From Agromyces cerinus (GTDB lineage Bacteria; Actinomycetota; Actinomycetes; Actinomycetales; Microbacteriaceae), in the NCBI RefSeq assembly GCF_016907835.1, contig NZ_JAFBCT010000001.1, positions 3,348,001 to 3,412,000 of the forward strand: DNA of 64,000 nt. The letters run 5' to 3'. Below, piece by piece: positions 18,077-26,321 of the stretch. The notes under the pieces were generated by a model. It saw nothing but the letters and a program-made list of their open reading frames with translations, did not search any database and was not told the origin of the DNA. Positions within the stretch are counted from its first letter, which is position 1. Each line of letters begins with the position of its first letter. Both the position numbers and the translations under genes were made by a program.

Positions 18077-19017
18077 CGCTTCTCCAGACGTCGGTTGAGC
18101 AGCAGGTATGCGCTCGAGATGATCGCGAGCAGGATGAGCCAGAGCACACCCATTGCGGATGCCTTGCCGAGCTCGTAGCTGCCGAACGCGAGTTGATAGA
18201 GGCTGACGGCGAGCGTGGTGGTCGAATCCCCGGGCCCGCCGCCCGTCATCACGAAGATCGTGTCGAAGTTGCCGAAGTTGTAGATGAACTCGAGCGTCGC
18301 GACGAGCGCGACGGGGCCGACGATGTGCGGGAACGAGATGTAGCGGAAGCGCTGCGAGCGCGTCGCCCCGTCGATCGTCGCGGCCTCGAGCTGCTCGGCC
18401 GGCAGCGTCTGCAGCACCGAGAGGGCGACGACCATGATCCAGGGGAACGAGTGCCACGTCTTCGCGATGACGACCGCCGCCATCGCCCCGGTGGGGTTGC
18501 CGAGCAGGCTCACCTCGGGCAGGCCCACCATGGTCAGCAGGTGGTTCAGCACGCCGTAGCTGTCGTTGAAGATCCACGCCCAGAGGAACGAGACGACGAC
18601 GCCGGGAAGCAGCCACGGCAGCATGAGGGTGCCGCGCAGGATGTTGCGTCCGCGCATGCGTGCGTTCAGGAGCACGGCGAGGGCCACGCCGAGGAGCACG
18701 GGGAAGATCGTCGCGAGCGTCGCGAAGGTGAGCGTCGTGCCGAGGCGCGCCATGAACTCGCCGAAGATCGCCGTGTAGTTGTCGAAGCCGACGAAGGTGC
18801 GATCGGGTCGGAGGAGCGACTGGTCGTAGAGGCTCGTGCCGATGCTCGAGACGAGCGGATAGATGGCGATCACGAGGAAGAGCAGGACCGCGGGGAGTGC
18901 GATCATGAATCCGAAGGTGCGATCCTTCGCGCCCAGTGTCGTGCGCCGCCCGGATCGCGGCTCGGTCGTCTCGCGTATCGCGGGCCGGTCGAGGATGGCT
19001 TGCTGCATTGCGTTCAC
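18073..19017 (-). CDS. ABC sugar transporter permease, first subunit (MalF-type)
   Basis: 314 residues, about six membrane segments after a hydrophilic N-terminus. The EAA motif reads QLEAATIDGATRSQRFRYIS followed by FPHI. The terminal LLNRRLEKR is typical of this subunit. I start at GTG 19017; ATG 19008 is an alternative and neither has a strong Shine-Dalgarno. It is the first gene of the importer operon, divergent from the IclR gene, which is the likely regulator. Confidence 0.93.
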   Translation of the reverse strand: MNAMQQAILDRPAIRETTEPRSGRRTTLGAKDRTFGFMIALPAVLLFLVIAIYPLVSSIGTSLYDQSLLRPDRTFVGFDNYTAIFGEFMARLGTTLTFATLATIFPVLLGVALAVLLNARMRGRNILRGTLMLPWLLPGVVVSFLWAWIFNDSYGVLNHLLTMVGLPEVSLLGNPTGAMAAVVIAKTWHSFPWIMVVALSVLQTLPAEQLEAATIDGATRSQRFRYISFPHIVGPVALVATLEFIYNFGNFDTIFVMTGGGPGDSTTTLAVSLYQLAFGSYELGKASAMGVLWLILLAIISSAYLLLNRRLEKR

Positions 19018-19244
19018 TTCCCGAGAGGTGGCGACCCCTGATGGGGCCCCTGTGCGTCGTCGTCACAAGTGGTCAACGCTGACGTGCGGCCAGTAAACCA
19101 CAATGCGGATGCTAAATCCACTAAATGCATGACTCACCCATATTTGGATTGCCTCGACCGATTCCGCTCACTACACTGACGGCAATGGCGCAGCCCGAGC
19201 GGGTATGCAACCACGCTCGGCAACTGCATTGAGAAGGAGTCCCG
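19018..19244. promoter_or_regulatory. Divergent control region between sugar importer and IclR regulator
   Basis: This 227-bp gap is AT-richer than its surroundings around 19095-19150. On the minus strand two direct copies of ATTTAG separated by TGG (about 19112-19126) stand out as a possible IclR-family site. No gene is seen here. Confidence 0.45.
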
Positions 19245-20048
19245 ATGGCATCGGAATCGGTCGGCGGCACACAGACCGTCGAACGGGCTATGTCCCTGCT
19301 CGCCTGTTTCACCGAGGAGTCCGGCGAGCTCCGCGTGTCGGAGCTCTGCGCGCTCACCGGCCTCGGCCAGTCCACCGTGTCCCGCATGATGTCGGCGCTC
19401 GACCGCATGCGGTTCGTCGTCCAGGACGACCGGACCGGCCTGTACCGGCTCGGCCCGGCCGCCGTCTCCCTCGGCACGATCGCCCTCAACGGCTCGCCGA
19501 TCTTCCGCGCGTCCCGTCAGATCGCCCAGAACCTCGCGCACCGGCTCGGCATCGGCGTGAACGTCGCCGAACTCAGCGGCTTCACCTTCACCTACCTCTG
19601 CAACTTCGAGGGCGCGCTCGCACCGAAGTCGTTCGCGATGGCGGGCCGCACCGCCCCGCTGCACGCCACGGGCCTCGGCAAGGCGCTGCTGTCGGGCATG
19701 CCCTCGGCGCTCGTCGACGAGTACTTCGCGAACACGCCGCAGCGGTACACCCCGCACACGATCGTCGACCGCGCCGCCATGCAGGTCGCCCTCGACGAGA
19801 CCCGCAGCCGCGGGTACGCGACCGAGATCGAAGAGCTCGCCTTCGGACGGGCGTGCATCGCCGCACCCATCCGCAACCGCGCCGGTGAGATCGTCGCCGG
19901 CCTCTCCGCGAGCGGCCCCCTCTCGGTGCTCGACCTGCAGGCCCCCCATCAGGAGATCGCGCTGCAGGTGATCGAGGCGGCCGACGAGATCTCCGTCGCC
20001 CTCGGCTACAGCGCCTCCCACTCCGCGGCGGCGTTCGCGGCACTCTGA
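19245..20048 (+). CDS. IclR-family transcriptional regulator
   Basis: 267 residues. The N-terminal winged HTH (QTVERAMSLLACF, then VSELCALTGLGQSTVSRMMS) and the C-terminal GAF-like effector domain (HATGLGKALLSGM; GYATEIEELAFGRACIAAPI) are full length. AAGGAG lies five bases before ATG 19245. It sits between the importer operon and the DgoD-like dehydratase gene and likely senses a pathway sugar acid to control both. Confidence 0.93.
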   Translation: MASESVGGTQTVERAMSLLACFTEESGELRVSELCALTGLGQSTVSRMMSALDRMRFVVQDDRTGLYRLGPAAVSLGTIALNGSPIFRASRQIAQNLAHRLGIGVNVAELSGFTFTYLCNFEGALAPKSFAMAGRTAPLHATGLGKALLSGMPSALVDEYFANTPQRYTPHTIVDRAAMQVALDETRSRGYATEIEELAFGRACIAAPIRNRAGEIVAGLSASGPLSVLDLQAPHQEIALQVIEAADEISVALGYSASHSAAAFAAL

Positions 20049-20148
20049 TCCCCGGTGCCGCGACGGCGTTCGCGGCGCTCCCAACCTGAACCCCACGCCG
20101 CGGCATCCGTCGGCGGCGTTCTCGATCCCTCTCGTCACTGGAGACCCT

Positions 20149-21309
20149 GTGAGAATCGCGCGCGTCCAAACGTTCCCCCTCTTCATCTCGAAGGAGGATG
20201 CCGAAGACTCCTACGCCGGCGAGGCGGCGGTCGAGCACCGCGGCTACATGATCCGGCCGCCGTGGCGGAGCCTCTACTCCCCCGGCTACGAGACGCTCAT
20301 CGTGAAGATCGAGACCGACGACGGCCTGGTGGGCTGGGGCGAGGGGCTCGCCCCCGTCGCTCCCGAGGTCGCGGCCGCGATCGTCGACCACCTGCTCACC
20401 CCGCTCATCATCGGCGAGGACCCGCGTTCGGTGCGCACCCTCTGGCACCGGATGTCGGAGTCGATGCGCGAGCGCGGACATCTCACGGGGCACCAGGCCG
20501 ATGCCATGGCCGCCGTCGACATCGCGCTGTGGGACCTCTGGGGCAAGGCGACCGGCCTGTCGGTGTCCGAGCTCGCGGGCGGGCGCTTCGCCGACGTGCT
20601 GCCGACCTACGTGTCAGGCGTGCGCGGAGCCGACGACGCCGAGATCGCCGCGAAGACCGCCGTGCTCGTCGAGGCGGGCGTGCGACGGTTCAAGATGCAC
20701 CTCGGCACCGACCTCCGCACCGACCTCGCGACCTACGACGCCGTGCGCGGCGCGCACCCCGACCTCCAGGTCGCACTCGACGCGCACTGGAGCTACCGGC
20801 TCGGAGAGGCGAAGGCCCTCGGCCGCGAACTCGACGAACGCCACGCCTGGTTCTTCGAGGCGCCGCTCGCTCCCGAAGACGTCGAGGGCCACCGCGACCT
20901 CGCGGCATCCATCGAGACCCCGGTCGCCGTCGGCGAGGCGATGCGCAGTCGATTCGAGTTCACGGACTGGCTGACCCGCCGCGCCGTCGGCCTCACCCAG
21001 CCCGACATCGGACGCACCGGCATCACCGAGGGCCTCGCGATCGCGGCCATCGCCGACGCCTTCCACGCGCAGGTGGCACCGCATCACTCCGCCGCGTTCG
21101 GCATCGCGATGGCCGCCGGCCTCCACGTCGCCGCGAGCTCGCCGTCGCTGCTCGCCTTCGAGTACCAGCCGCTCACGCTGCCGGTCGCGAACCGGATCCT
21201 CACGACCCCGCTCGAGGTCGCGCCCAACGGCGACTTCACGGTGCCGACCGGCCCCGGCCTCGGCGTAAGCGTCGACGAGGACTTCGTGCGGGAGTTCGTG
21301 CGCCGCTGA
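20149..21309 (+). CDS. Enolase-superfamily sugar-acid dehydratase (mandelate racemase/DgoD-like)
   Basis: 386 residues starting at GTG 20149 with TGGAG six bases upstream. Active-site residues follow the D-galactonate-dehydratase spacing: D211 and H213 in ALDAHW, E237 in FFEAPL, E263 in VGEAMR, D286 in QPDIGRTG and H312 in APHHSA. The intervals (26, 26, about 50) match those known for DgoD. K182 begins RFKMH, so the second Lys of the racemase KxK motif is absent, arguing for dehydration over racemisation. The expected reaction is loss of water from an aldonate to give a 2-keto-3-deoxy acid, feeding the DapA-family aldolase at 8959. The stereochemistry cannot be assigned. Confidence 0.87.
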   Translation: MRIARVQTFPLFISKEDAEDSYAGEAAVEHRGYMIRPPWRSLYSPGYETLIVKIETDDGLVGWGEGLAPVAPEVAAAIVDHLLTPLIIGEDPRSVRTLWHRMSESMRERGHLTGHQADAMAAVDIALWDLWGKATGLSVSELAGGRFADVLPTYVSGVRGADDAEIAAKTAVLVEAGVRRFKMHLGTDLRTDLATYDAVRGAHPDLQVALDAHWSYRLGEAKALGRELDERHAWFFEAPLAPEDVEGHRDLAASIETPVAVGEAMRSRFEFTDWLTRRAVGLTQPDIGRTGITEGLAIAAIADAFHAQVAPHHSAAFGIAMAAGLHVAASSPSLLAFEYQPLTLPVANRILTTPLEVAPNGDFTVPTGPGLGVSVDEDFVREFVRR

Positions 21310-21316
21310 GCGGCAC

Positions 21317-21384
21317 TCCCCCTCATGCGCGCCACGGCTGCGATGATCGAGGAGCGCGACGAAGGACGCCGCGCATGAGGGGGA
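21317..21384 (+). promoter_or_regulatory. Perfect 15-bp inverted repeat burying the sulfatase ribosome-binding site
   Basis: TCCCCCTCATGCGCG (21317-21331) pairs perfectly with CGCGCATGAGGGGGA (21370-21384) across a 38-nt loop. The right arm contains the AGGGGGA that acts as the Shine-Dalgarno of the sulfatase gene starting at 21389. In RNA this would hide the ribosome-binding site; as DNA it could also be a terminator of the upstream gene. Confidence 0.65.
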
Positions 21385-21388
21385 ACAG

Positions 21389-23743
21389 ATGAACGACGTC
21401 CGACCGGGATCCGTGCTTCCCGTACCCGACCGCCCGTACCAGGGGCCGGTCGCGTACGACGCGAAGAAGCTCGACGAGAAGTTCCCGCCGATCGAGCCGG
21501 CGAGGCCACCGGCTCAGGCGCCGAACGTGCTCGTGATCCTGCTCGACGACGTCGGCTTCGGGGCATCCAGTGCCTTCGGCGGTCCCATCCACACGCCCAC
21601 CGCCGAGCGCCTCGCCGGCGAGGGCCTGCGCTACTCGCGATTCCACACCACGGCGCTCTGCTCGCCGACCCGGGCCGCGCTGCTCTCCGGTCGCAACCAC
21701 CACGCCGTCGGCATGGGCCACATCACCGAGACCGCGACGCCCGCACCGGGCTACCGTTCGACGCGCCCGAACACCGCGGTGCCGCTGCCCGAGATCCTCC
21801 GCCAGAGCGGCTACAACACGGCGCAGTTCGGCAAGTGCCACGAGGTGCCGGTGTGGGAGTCGGGCCCGACCGGCCCGTTCGACCACTGGCCCGCGCAGAG
21901 CGGCTTCGAGCGCTTCTACGGCTTCATCGGCGGCGAGACGAATCAGTACACGCCGGCGCTCATCGACGGGCTCACGACGATCGAGCCGCCGACCGACCCC
22001 GACTACCACCTCATGCCCGACCTCGCCGACAAGGCGATCGACTACGTGCGCCAGCAGAAGAGCCTGACGCCCGACAAGCCCTTCTTCGTGTACTTCGCGC
22101 CGGGCGCGACGCACGCCCCGCACCACGTGCCGAAGGACTGGATCGCCAAGTACGAGGGCAGGTTCGACCTCGGTTGGGATGCGCAGCGCGAGCAGACCTT
22201 CGCCCGGCAGAAGGAGCTCGGCGTCATCGCCGCCGACTCCGAGCTGACGGCCCGCCCGGAGGGCCTGCCCGCCTGGGACGACGTGCCCGACGAGCAGAAG
22301 CCGGTGCTCGCCCGCCAGATGGAGGTCTACGCGGCCTTCCTCGAGTACGCCGACCACCACACCGGCCGCCTCATCGACGCGCTCGAAGAGCTCGACATCC
22401 TCGAGGACACGCTGATCTACTACATCATCGGCGACAACGGGGCGTCGGCCGAGGGCGGCATCAACGGCGCCTACATGCTGACGACCGCCTCCAACGGCGG
22501 CGGCCAGTTCGAGACCGTCGACTTCTGGAAGGAGCACCTCGACAAGGTCGGCGGCCCCGAGGCGTACAACCACTACTCGGTCGCCTGGGCGCACGCGATG
22601 TGCACCCCGTACCAGTGGACCAAGCAGGTCGCCTCGCACTACGGCGGCACCCGCAACGGCACGATCGTGCACTGGCCGAGCCGCATCGCCGCCAAGGGCG
22701 AGGTGCGCGAGCAGTGGCACCACGTCATCGACCTCGCGCCGACCGTGCTCGACGTGGCGGGCCTCGCCGAGCCGCACACGTTCAACGGCGTCACGCAGGA
22801 GCCGATGCACGGCGTCTCGATGGCCTACAGCTTCGACGATGCATCCGCCGACGAACGCCACACGACGCAGTACTTCGAACTCATGGGCAACCGCGGCATC
22901 TACCACCGCGGCTGGACCGCGGTCACGAAGCACCGCACCCCCTGGGACGTCGTGTCGAAGGCCCCCGACTTCTCGCTCGACGTGTGGGAGCTCTACGACA
23001 CGACGACCGACTGGACGCAGGCGAAGAACCTCGCCGATGAGCAGCCCGAGAAGCTCGCCGAGCTGCAGCGGCTCTTCCTCATCGAGGCGGCGCGCCACAA
23101 CGTGTTCCCGATGGACGACCGCGCCGCCGAGCGCATGAACCCCGAGATCGCCGGCCGGCCGACGCTCGCGAAGGGCGATCGCCTGCGGCTCTACCCCGGC
23201 ATGGTGCGGCTCGGCGAGAACGTCGCGATCAACGTGAAGAACCGCTCGTTCTCGGTCACCTCCGAGGTGGTCGTGCCCGACGACGGCGCGCTCGAGGGGG
23301 CGATCGTCGCACAAGGCGGCCGCACCGGCGGCTGGTCGTTCTTCGCCGAGGACGGCAAGCTCGGCTTCCACTACAACTACTGCGGCCTGCAGCGCTCGAC
23401 CACCCTGTCGGATACCGCGATCGGCGCCGGCGAGCATCAGGTGCGGGTCGAGTTCGCCTACGACGGCGGCGGCATCGGCAAGGGCGGCGATGTGTCGCTC
23501 TTCATCGACGGCAAGGCGGTCGGCACCGGGCGCGTCGAGCACACGCACGCGCTCTACTTCTCGTTCGACGAGGGCATGGATACCGGCTGCGACACCGGCA
23601 TGCCGGCGTACGAGGGCTACAAGGTGTGGGGCGGCGCCTTCAGCGGCACGCTGCAGTGGGCCGAGGTGGCACTCGGGGTCGACGACCACAACCACCTCGT
23701 CGACCCCGACGAGCACCTGCAGGCGGCGTTGCGTCACCAGTAG
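21389..23743 (+). CDS. Type I sulfatase (arylsulfatase family)
   Basis: 784 residues. The metal-binding start NVLVILLDDVGFG and the signature CSPTRAALLSGR (CxPxR) identify a sulfatase whose cysteine must be converted to formylglycine by an FGE encoded elsewhere. GDNGASAEGG and TRNGTIVHWPSRI are further family motifs. The C-terminal ~200 residues form a beta-rich domain found in long actinobacterial arylsulfatases. There is no obvious signal peptide, so it is probably cytoplasmic. The neighbourhood suggests removal of sulfate from an imported sugar or aromatic ester. AGGGGGA precedes ATG 21389 and lies in a hairpin. Confidence 0.93.
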   Translation: MNDVRPGSVLPVPDRPYQGPVAYDAKKLDEKFPPIEPARPPAQAPNVLVILLDDVGFGASSAFGGPIHTPTAERLAGEGLRYSRFHTTALCSPTRAALLSGRNHHAVGMGHITETATPAPGYRSTRPNTAVPLPEILRQSGYNTAQFGKCHEVPVWESGPTGPFDHWPAQSGFERFYGFIGGETNQYTPALIDGLTTIEPPTDPDYHLMPDLADKAIDYVRQQKSLTPDKPFFVYFAPGATHAPHHVPKDWIAKYEGRFDLGWDAQREQTFARQKELGVIAADSELTARPEGLPAWDDVPDEQKPVLARQMEVYAAFLEYADHHTGRLIDALEELDILEDTLIYYIIGDNGASAEGGINGAYMLTTASNGGGQFETVDFWKEHLDKVGGPEAYNHYSVAWAHAMCTPYQWTKQVASHYGGTRNGTIVHWPSRIAAKGEVREQWHHVIDLAPTVLDVAGLAEPHTFNGVTQEPMHGVSMAYSFDDASADERHTTQYFELMGNRGIYHRGWTAVTKHRTPWDVVSKAPDFSLDVWELYDTTTDWTQAKNLADEQPEKLAELQRLFLIEAARHNVFPMDDRAAERMNPEIAGRPTLAKGDRLRLYPGMVRLGENVAINVKNRSFSVTSEVVVPDDGALEGAIVAQGGRTGGWSFFAEDGKLGFHYNYCGLQRSTTLSDTAIGAGEHQVRVEFAYDGGGIGKGGDVSLFIDGKAVGTGRVEHTHALYFSFDEGMDTGCDTGMPAYEGYKVWGGAFSGTLQWAEVALGVDDHNHLVDPDEHLQAALRHQ

Positions 23744-23751
23744 CAACCATT

Positions 23752-23814
23752 GCGTTCGCGCGCCGCTTTCTGCATGGAAGCGGCGCGCGACGCAGGAATC
23801 GTGAGGCTTTTTTG
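23752..23814 (+). terminator. Strong intrinsic terminator after the sulfatase gene
   Basis: A ~16-bp GC-rich stem (CGCGCGCCGCTT pairing with AAGCGGCGCGCG, one bulged T) is followed within 15 nt by six Ts, the best rho-independent terminator in the window. Confidence 0.88.
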
Positions 23815-23891
23815 CGGTTGCGCCGAGGTATGTGAAACTTTCCCGTGGCCCGCCGGCGACCCGGTTCGGCCGAGCCGAAAGGGACATCCGG

Positions 23892-25322
23892 ATGCACCGC
23901 ACTGAACTCGACCTCGACGCGAACGAGCCGCGCGACCCCGCGACCCGCATGCACTCGACCAGCGACGAGACGAGCCACCTCGTCGACCTCGTGCTCGCGT
24001 ACTCGCGCCGCCGCATCCTGAGCGACGACACCCCGCTCGACAAGCCCGTGACCGAGTCCGAGCTGCGCCGCCTCGCGGGCCGCACGATCGACGAGCAGGG
24101 CATCGGCGCGGCGCGGGCTCTCGCGCTCTTCGAGCACGTGCTCGCCCCGGCCTGCATCACGACCGACCATCCGCAGTACCTCTCCTTCATCCCGACGGCG
24201 CCGACGAAGGCCGCGACCGCCTTCGACCTCGTGGTCTCGGCGAGCGCCCTCTACGGCGGATCCTGGCTCGAGGGCGCCGGAGCGGTCTACGCCGAGAACG
24301 AGGTGCTCTCGTGGCTCGGCCGCGAGTTCGGCCTGCCCGCGGGCTCGGGCGGCGTCTTCGTGCAGGGCGGCACGCTCGGCAACCTCTCGGCCCTCGTCGC
24401 CGCGCGCGAGGCCGCGCGTCACCGGCTGAGCGACGGTGAAGCGGATGCCGCGGTGCCCGCGCCGCCCGGCGGTCGCTGGAAGATCGTGTGCAGCGCAGAG
24501 GCGCACTCCTCGATCGCCTCGGCGGCCCGGGTGATGGACGTCGACGTCGTACCAGTGACCCCCTCCGGCGACGGCATGCTGCGTGGCGACGACGTGCGTG
24601 CCGCACTCGAGGCGCACGGGGCATCCGTCTTCGCCGTCGTCGCGACCGCCGGCTCGACGAACTTCGGCATCGTCGACGACCTCGCCTCGATCGCCGAGCT
24701 GAAGCGCGACTTCGGCTTCTGGTTCCACGTCGACGGCGCATACGGGCTCGCCGGCATGCTCTCGCCGCTCGCGCGGCACCGGTTCGCGGGCGTCGAGCAC
24801 GCCGACTCGGTGATCGTCGACCCGCACAAGTGGCTGTTCGCCCCGTTCGACGCGTGCGCCCTCATCTACCGCGACCCCGAGCAGGGCCGCCGCGCGCACA
24901 CCCAGCACGCCGAGTACCTCGACACCCTCACCGAGGGCGGCGACTGGAGCCCGTCGGACTACGCCGCGCACCTCACGCGGCGCGCACGCGGACTGCCGCT
25001 GTGGTTCTCGCTCGCGACGTACGGCGGCACCGCGTACCGCGAGGCGATCTCGAGCTCGATCGCGCTCGCACAGCGCATCGCCGACGAGATCGGAAGCCGC
25101 GAGGGGCTCAGCCTCGTGCGGTCGCCGCAGCTCTCGGTCGTCGTGTTCGAGCGCGACGGCTGGACGAAGGCCGACTACGACGCGTGGTCGGCGCGACTCC
25201 TCGACGAGCAGCGGGCGTTCGTGACACCGAGCTCGCACGCGGGCCGGCCGAACACGCGCTTCGCGATCGTGAACCCGAACACGACGTTCGAGCACCTCGT
25301 CGCGATCCTCGACACGATGTAG
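23892..25322 (+). CDS. Pyridoxal-phosphate-dependent amino-acid decarboxylase (group II)
   Basis: 476 residues from ATG 23892 (AAGGGA eight bases upstream; an earlier in-frame ATG at 23832 lacks a ribosome site). The PLP lysine is in VDPHKWLF, the cofactor Asp in FHVDGAYG, and substrate-pocket motifs HPQYLSFIPTAP and FVQGGTLGN are typical of aromatic-amino-acid/glutamate-type decarboxylases. It converts an L-amino acid to an amine and CO2 in the cytoplasm. The substrate is not predictable: tyrosine-, tryptophan- and diaminobutyrate-type enzymes share these motifs. It stands alone after the strong terminator. Confidence 0.9.
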   Translation: MHRTELDLDANEPRDPATRMHSTSDETSHLVDLVLAYSRRRILSDDTPLDKPVTESELRRLAGRTIDEQGIGAARALALFEHVLAPACITTDHPQYLSFIPTAPTKAATAFDLVVSASALYGGSWLEGAGAVYAENEVLSWLGREFGLPAGSGGVFVQGGTLGNLSALVAAREAARHRLSDGEADAAVPAPPGGRWKIVCSAEAHSSIASAARVMDVDVVPVTPSGDGMLRGDDVRAALEAHGASVFAVVATAGSTNFGIVDDLASIAELKRDFGFWFHVDGAYGLAGMLSPLARHRFAGVEHADSVIVDPHKWLFAPFDACALIYRDPEQGRRAHTQHAEYLDTLTEGGDWSPSDYAAHLTRRARGLPLWFSLATYGGTAYREAISSSIALAQRIADEIGSREGLSLVRSPQLSVVVFERDGWTKADYDAWSARLLDEQRAFVTPSSHAGRPNTRFAIVNPNTTFEHLVAILDTM

Positions 25323-25330
25323 CCGTCGCC

Positions 25331-25408
25331 GGTCGAGTCGGCGCGCCAGCGCCGTATCGAGACCCCGCACCAGGTCTCGATGCGCTCGCTGGCGCTCGCC
25401 ATCGACCC
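25331..25408. repeat. REP-like intergenic palindrome
   Basis: A 78-bp imperfect palindrome starts with GGTCGA, ends with TCGACC and has GTATCGAGACC...GGTCTCGATGCG at its centre. GGTCTCGATACGCTCGC-type elements are common between genes of Microbacteriaceae (recalled, not searched). Confidence 0.65.
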
Positions 25409-25421
25409 GCGAACTCGGTTA

Positions 25422-25464
25422 TTGAACTTTTCGGTTCAGTGTTCTACACTGAACCACATGGTTC
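25422..25464 (+). promoter_or_regulatory. Promoter plus operator of the ArsR-type gene
   Basis: TTGAAC (25422-25427) and TACACT (25445-25450) are 17 bp apart, a good -35/-10 pair. The perfect inverted repeat GGTTCAGTG-TTCTA-CACTGAACC (25433-25455) covers the -10, and a second GAACC...GGTTC dyad (25451-25464) spans the start codon. Transcription would begin at about the ATG at 25458. Confidence 0.8.
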
Positions 25465-25808
25465 AGCAAACTGCACTCGATCCGTCGATGCTCGACCGGG
25501 CCTTCGGCGCCCTCGCCGATGAGACCCGGCGCGGCATCCTCACCAGGCTCGGTGCCGGCCCCGCCACGATCACCGAGCTCGCCGAACCGAGCGGCATGAC
25601 CCTCACCGGCATCCGCAAGCACGTCGACGTGCTCGAGGCCGCGGGGCTCGTCGCGACCGAGAAGGTCGGGCGTGTGCGACAGGTCACCCTCGGCACCGAA
25701 CGACTGGATGACGCCATGGCATGGATCACCTTCTATCAACGGCTCTGGGCTCGCCGCCTCGACGGCCTCGATGCCTACTTCACCCTCGCGAAAGGAACGG
25801 AATCATGA
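25458..25808 (+). CDS. ArsR/SmtB-type winged-helix regulator
   Basis: 116 residues: FGALADETRRGILTRLGAGP, then TITELAEPSGMTLTGIRKHV is the ArsR HTH. It has no metal-binding Cys cluster, as in the SRPBCC-associated subgroup. The start at ATG 25458 lies about 8 bases after the -10 with no Shine-Dalgarno, so a leaderless mRNA is likely. It overlaps the following SRPBCC gene by 4 bp (ATGA), the usual ArsR-AHSA1 operon. Operator repeats over its own promoter imply autorepression. Confidence 0.92.
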   Translation: MVQQTALDPSMLDRAFGALADETRRGILTRLGAGPATITELAEPSGMTLTGIRKHVDVLEAAGLVATEKVGRVRQVTLGTERLDDAMAWITFYQRLWARRLDGLDAYFTLAKGTES

Positions 25809-26269
25809 GCGACACGGAAACGAACGAGACGATCGGCCTCCGGCTCCAACGCCAGCTGCCGGCGACGCCGGAACAGGTCTTCGACGCGTACACGGATGCG
25901 GAGAAGCAGAAGATCTGGTTCTCGATCCTCGACGAGGAGCCGGGCATCGTCGAGATCGAGGTCGACCTGCGAGTCGGAGGCACGCAGACCGCGGTCTGGG
26001 GTCCGAATCGGGAGACCCTGTTCCGCGAGGTCCAGACCTACCTCGAGATCGATCGCCCGCACCGACTCGTCACCGAATCCACCGGCAGCGAACCCGACGG
26101 CACCAGCATGACGACGCACGTCGTGGTCACATTCGAGGCCAATGACGGCGGCACGCTCGTGACCGTCGAGCAGACCGGCTTCCCGACCCCCGAGCTGCGC
26201 GACTTCTTCCAGTTCCAGGTCTGGAACGGCGCGTTCGATCGCATCGAGGCGTACCTCACCCGCAGCTGA
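25805..26269 (+). CDS. SRPBCC (AHSA1-like) domain protein
   Basis: 154 residues, full length for the START-like fold: opening LQRQLPATPEQVFDAYTDAE and closing VWNGAFDRIEAYLTRS with the internal VTFEANDGGTLVTVEQTGFP. These helix-grip proteins bind hydrophobic ligands; in ArsR-AHSA1 operons the ligand and reaction are usually unknown. AAAGGAACGGAATC provides the ribosome site just before ATG 25805. Confidence 0.9.
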   Translation: MSDTETNETIGLRLQRQLPATPEQVFDAYTDAEKQKIWFSILDEEPGIVEIEVDLRVGGTQTAVWGPNRETLFREVQTYLEIDRPHRLVTESTGSEPDGTSMTTHVVVTFEANDGGTLVTVEQTGFPTPELRDFFQFQVWNGAFDRIEAYLTRS

Positions 26270-26321
26270 CGCACGGACGGCGGCGTCTGCGGTTGCGCCG
26301 CGGGCGCCCCTGCGTCGCGTC

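Noticed and set aside
23832..23891. 20-codon N-terminal extension of the PLP decarboxylase
   Set aside because: No ribosome site at 23832, and the extension is Arg/Pro-rich; ATG 23892 has AAGGGA eight bases upstream.
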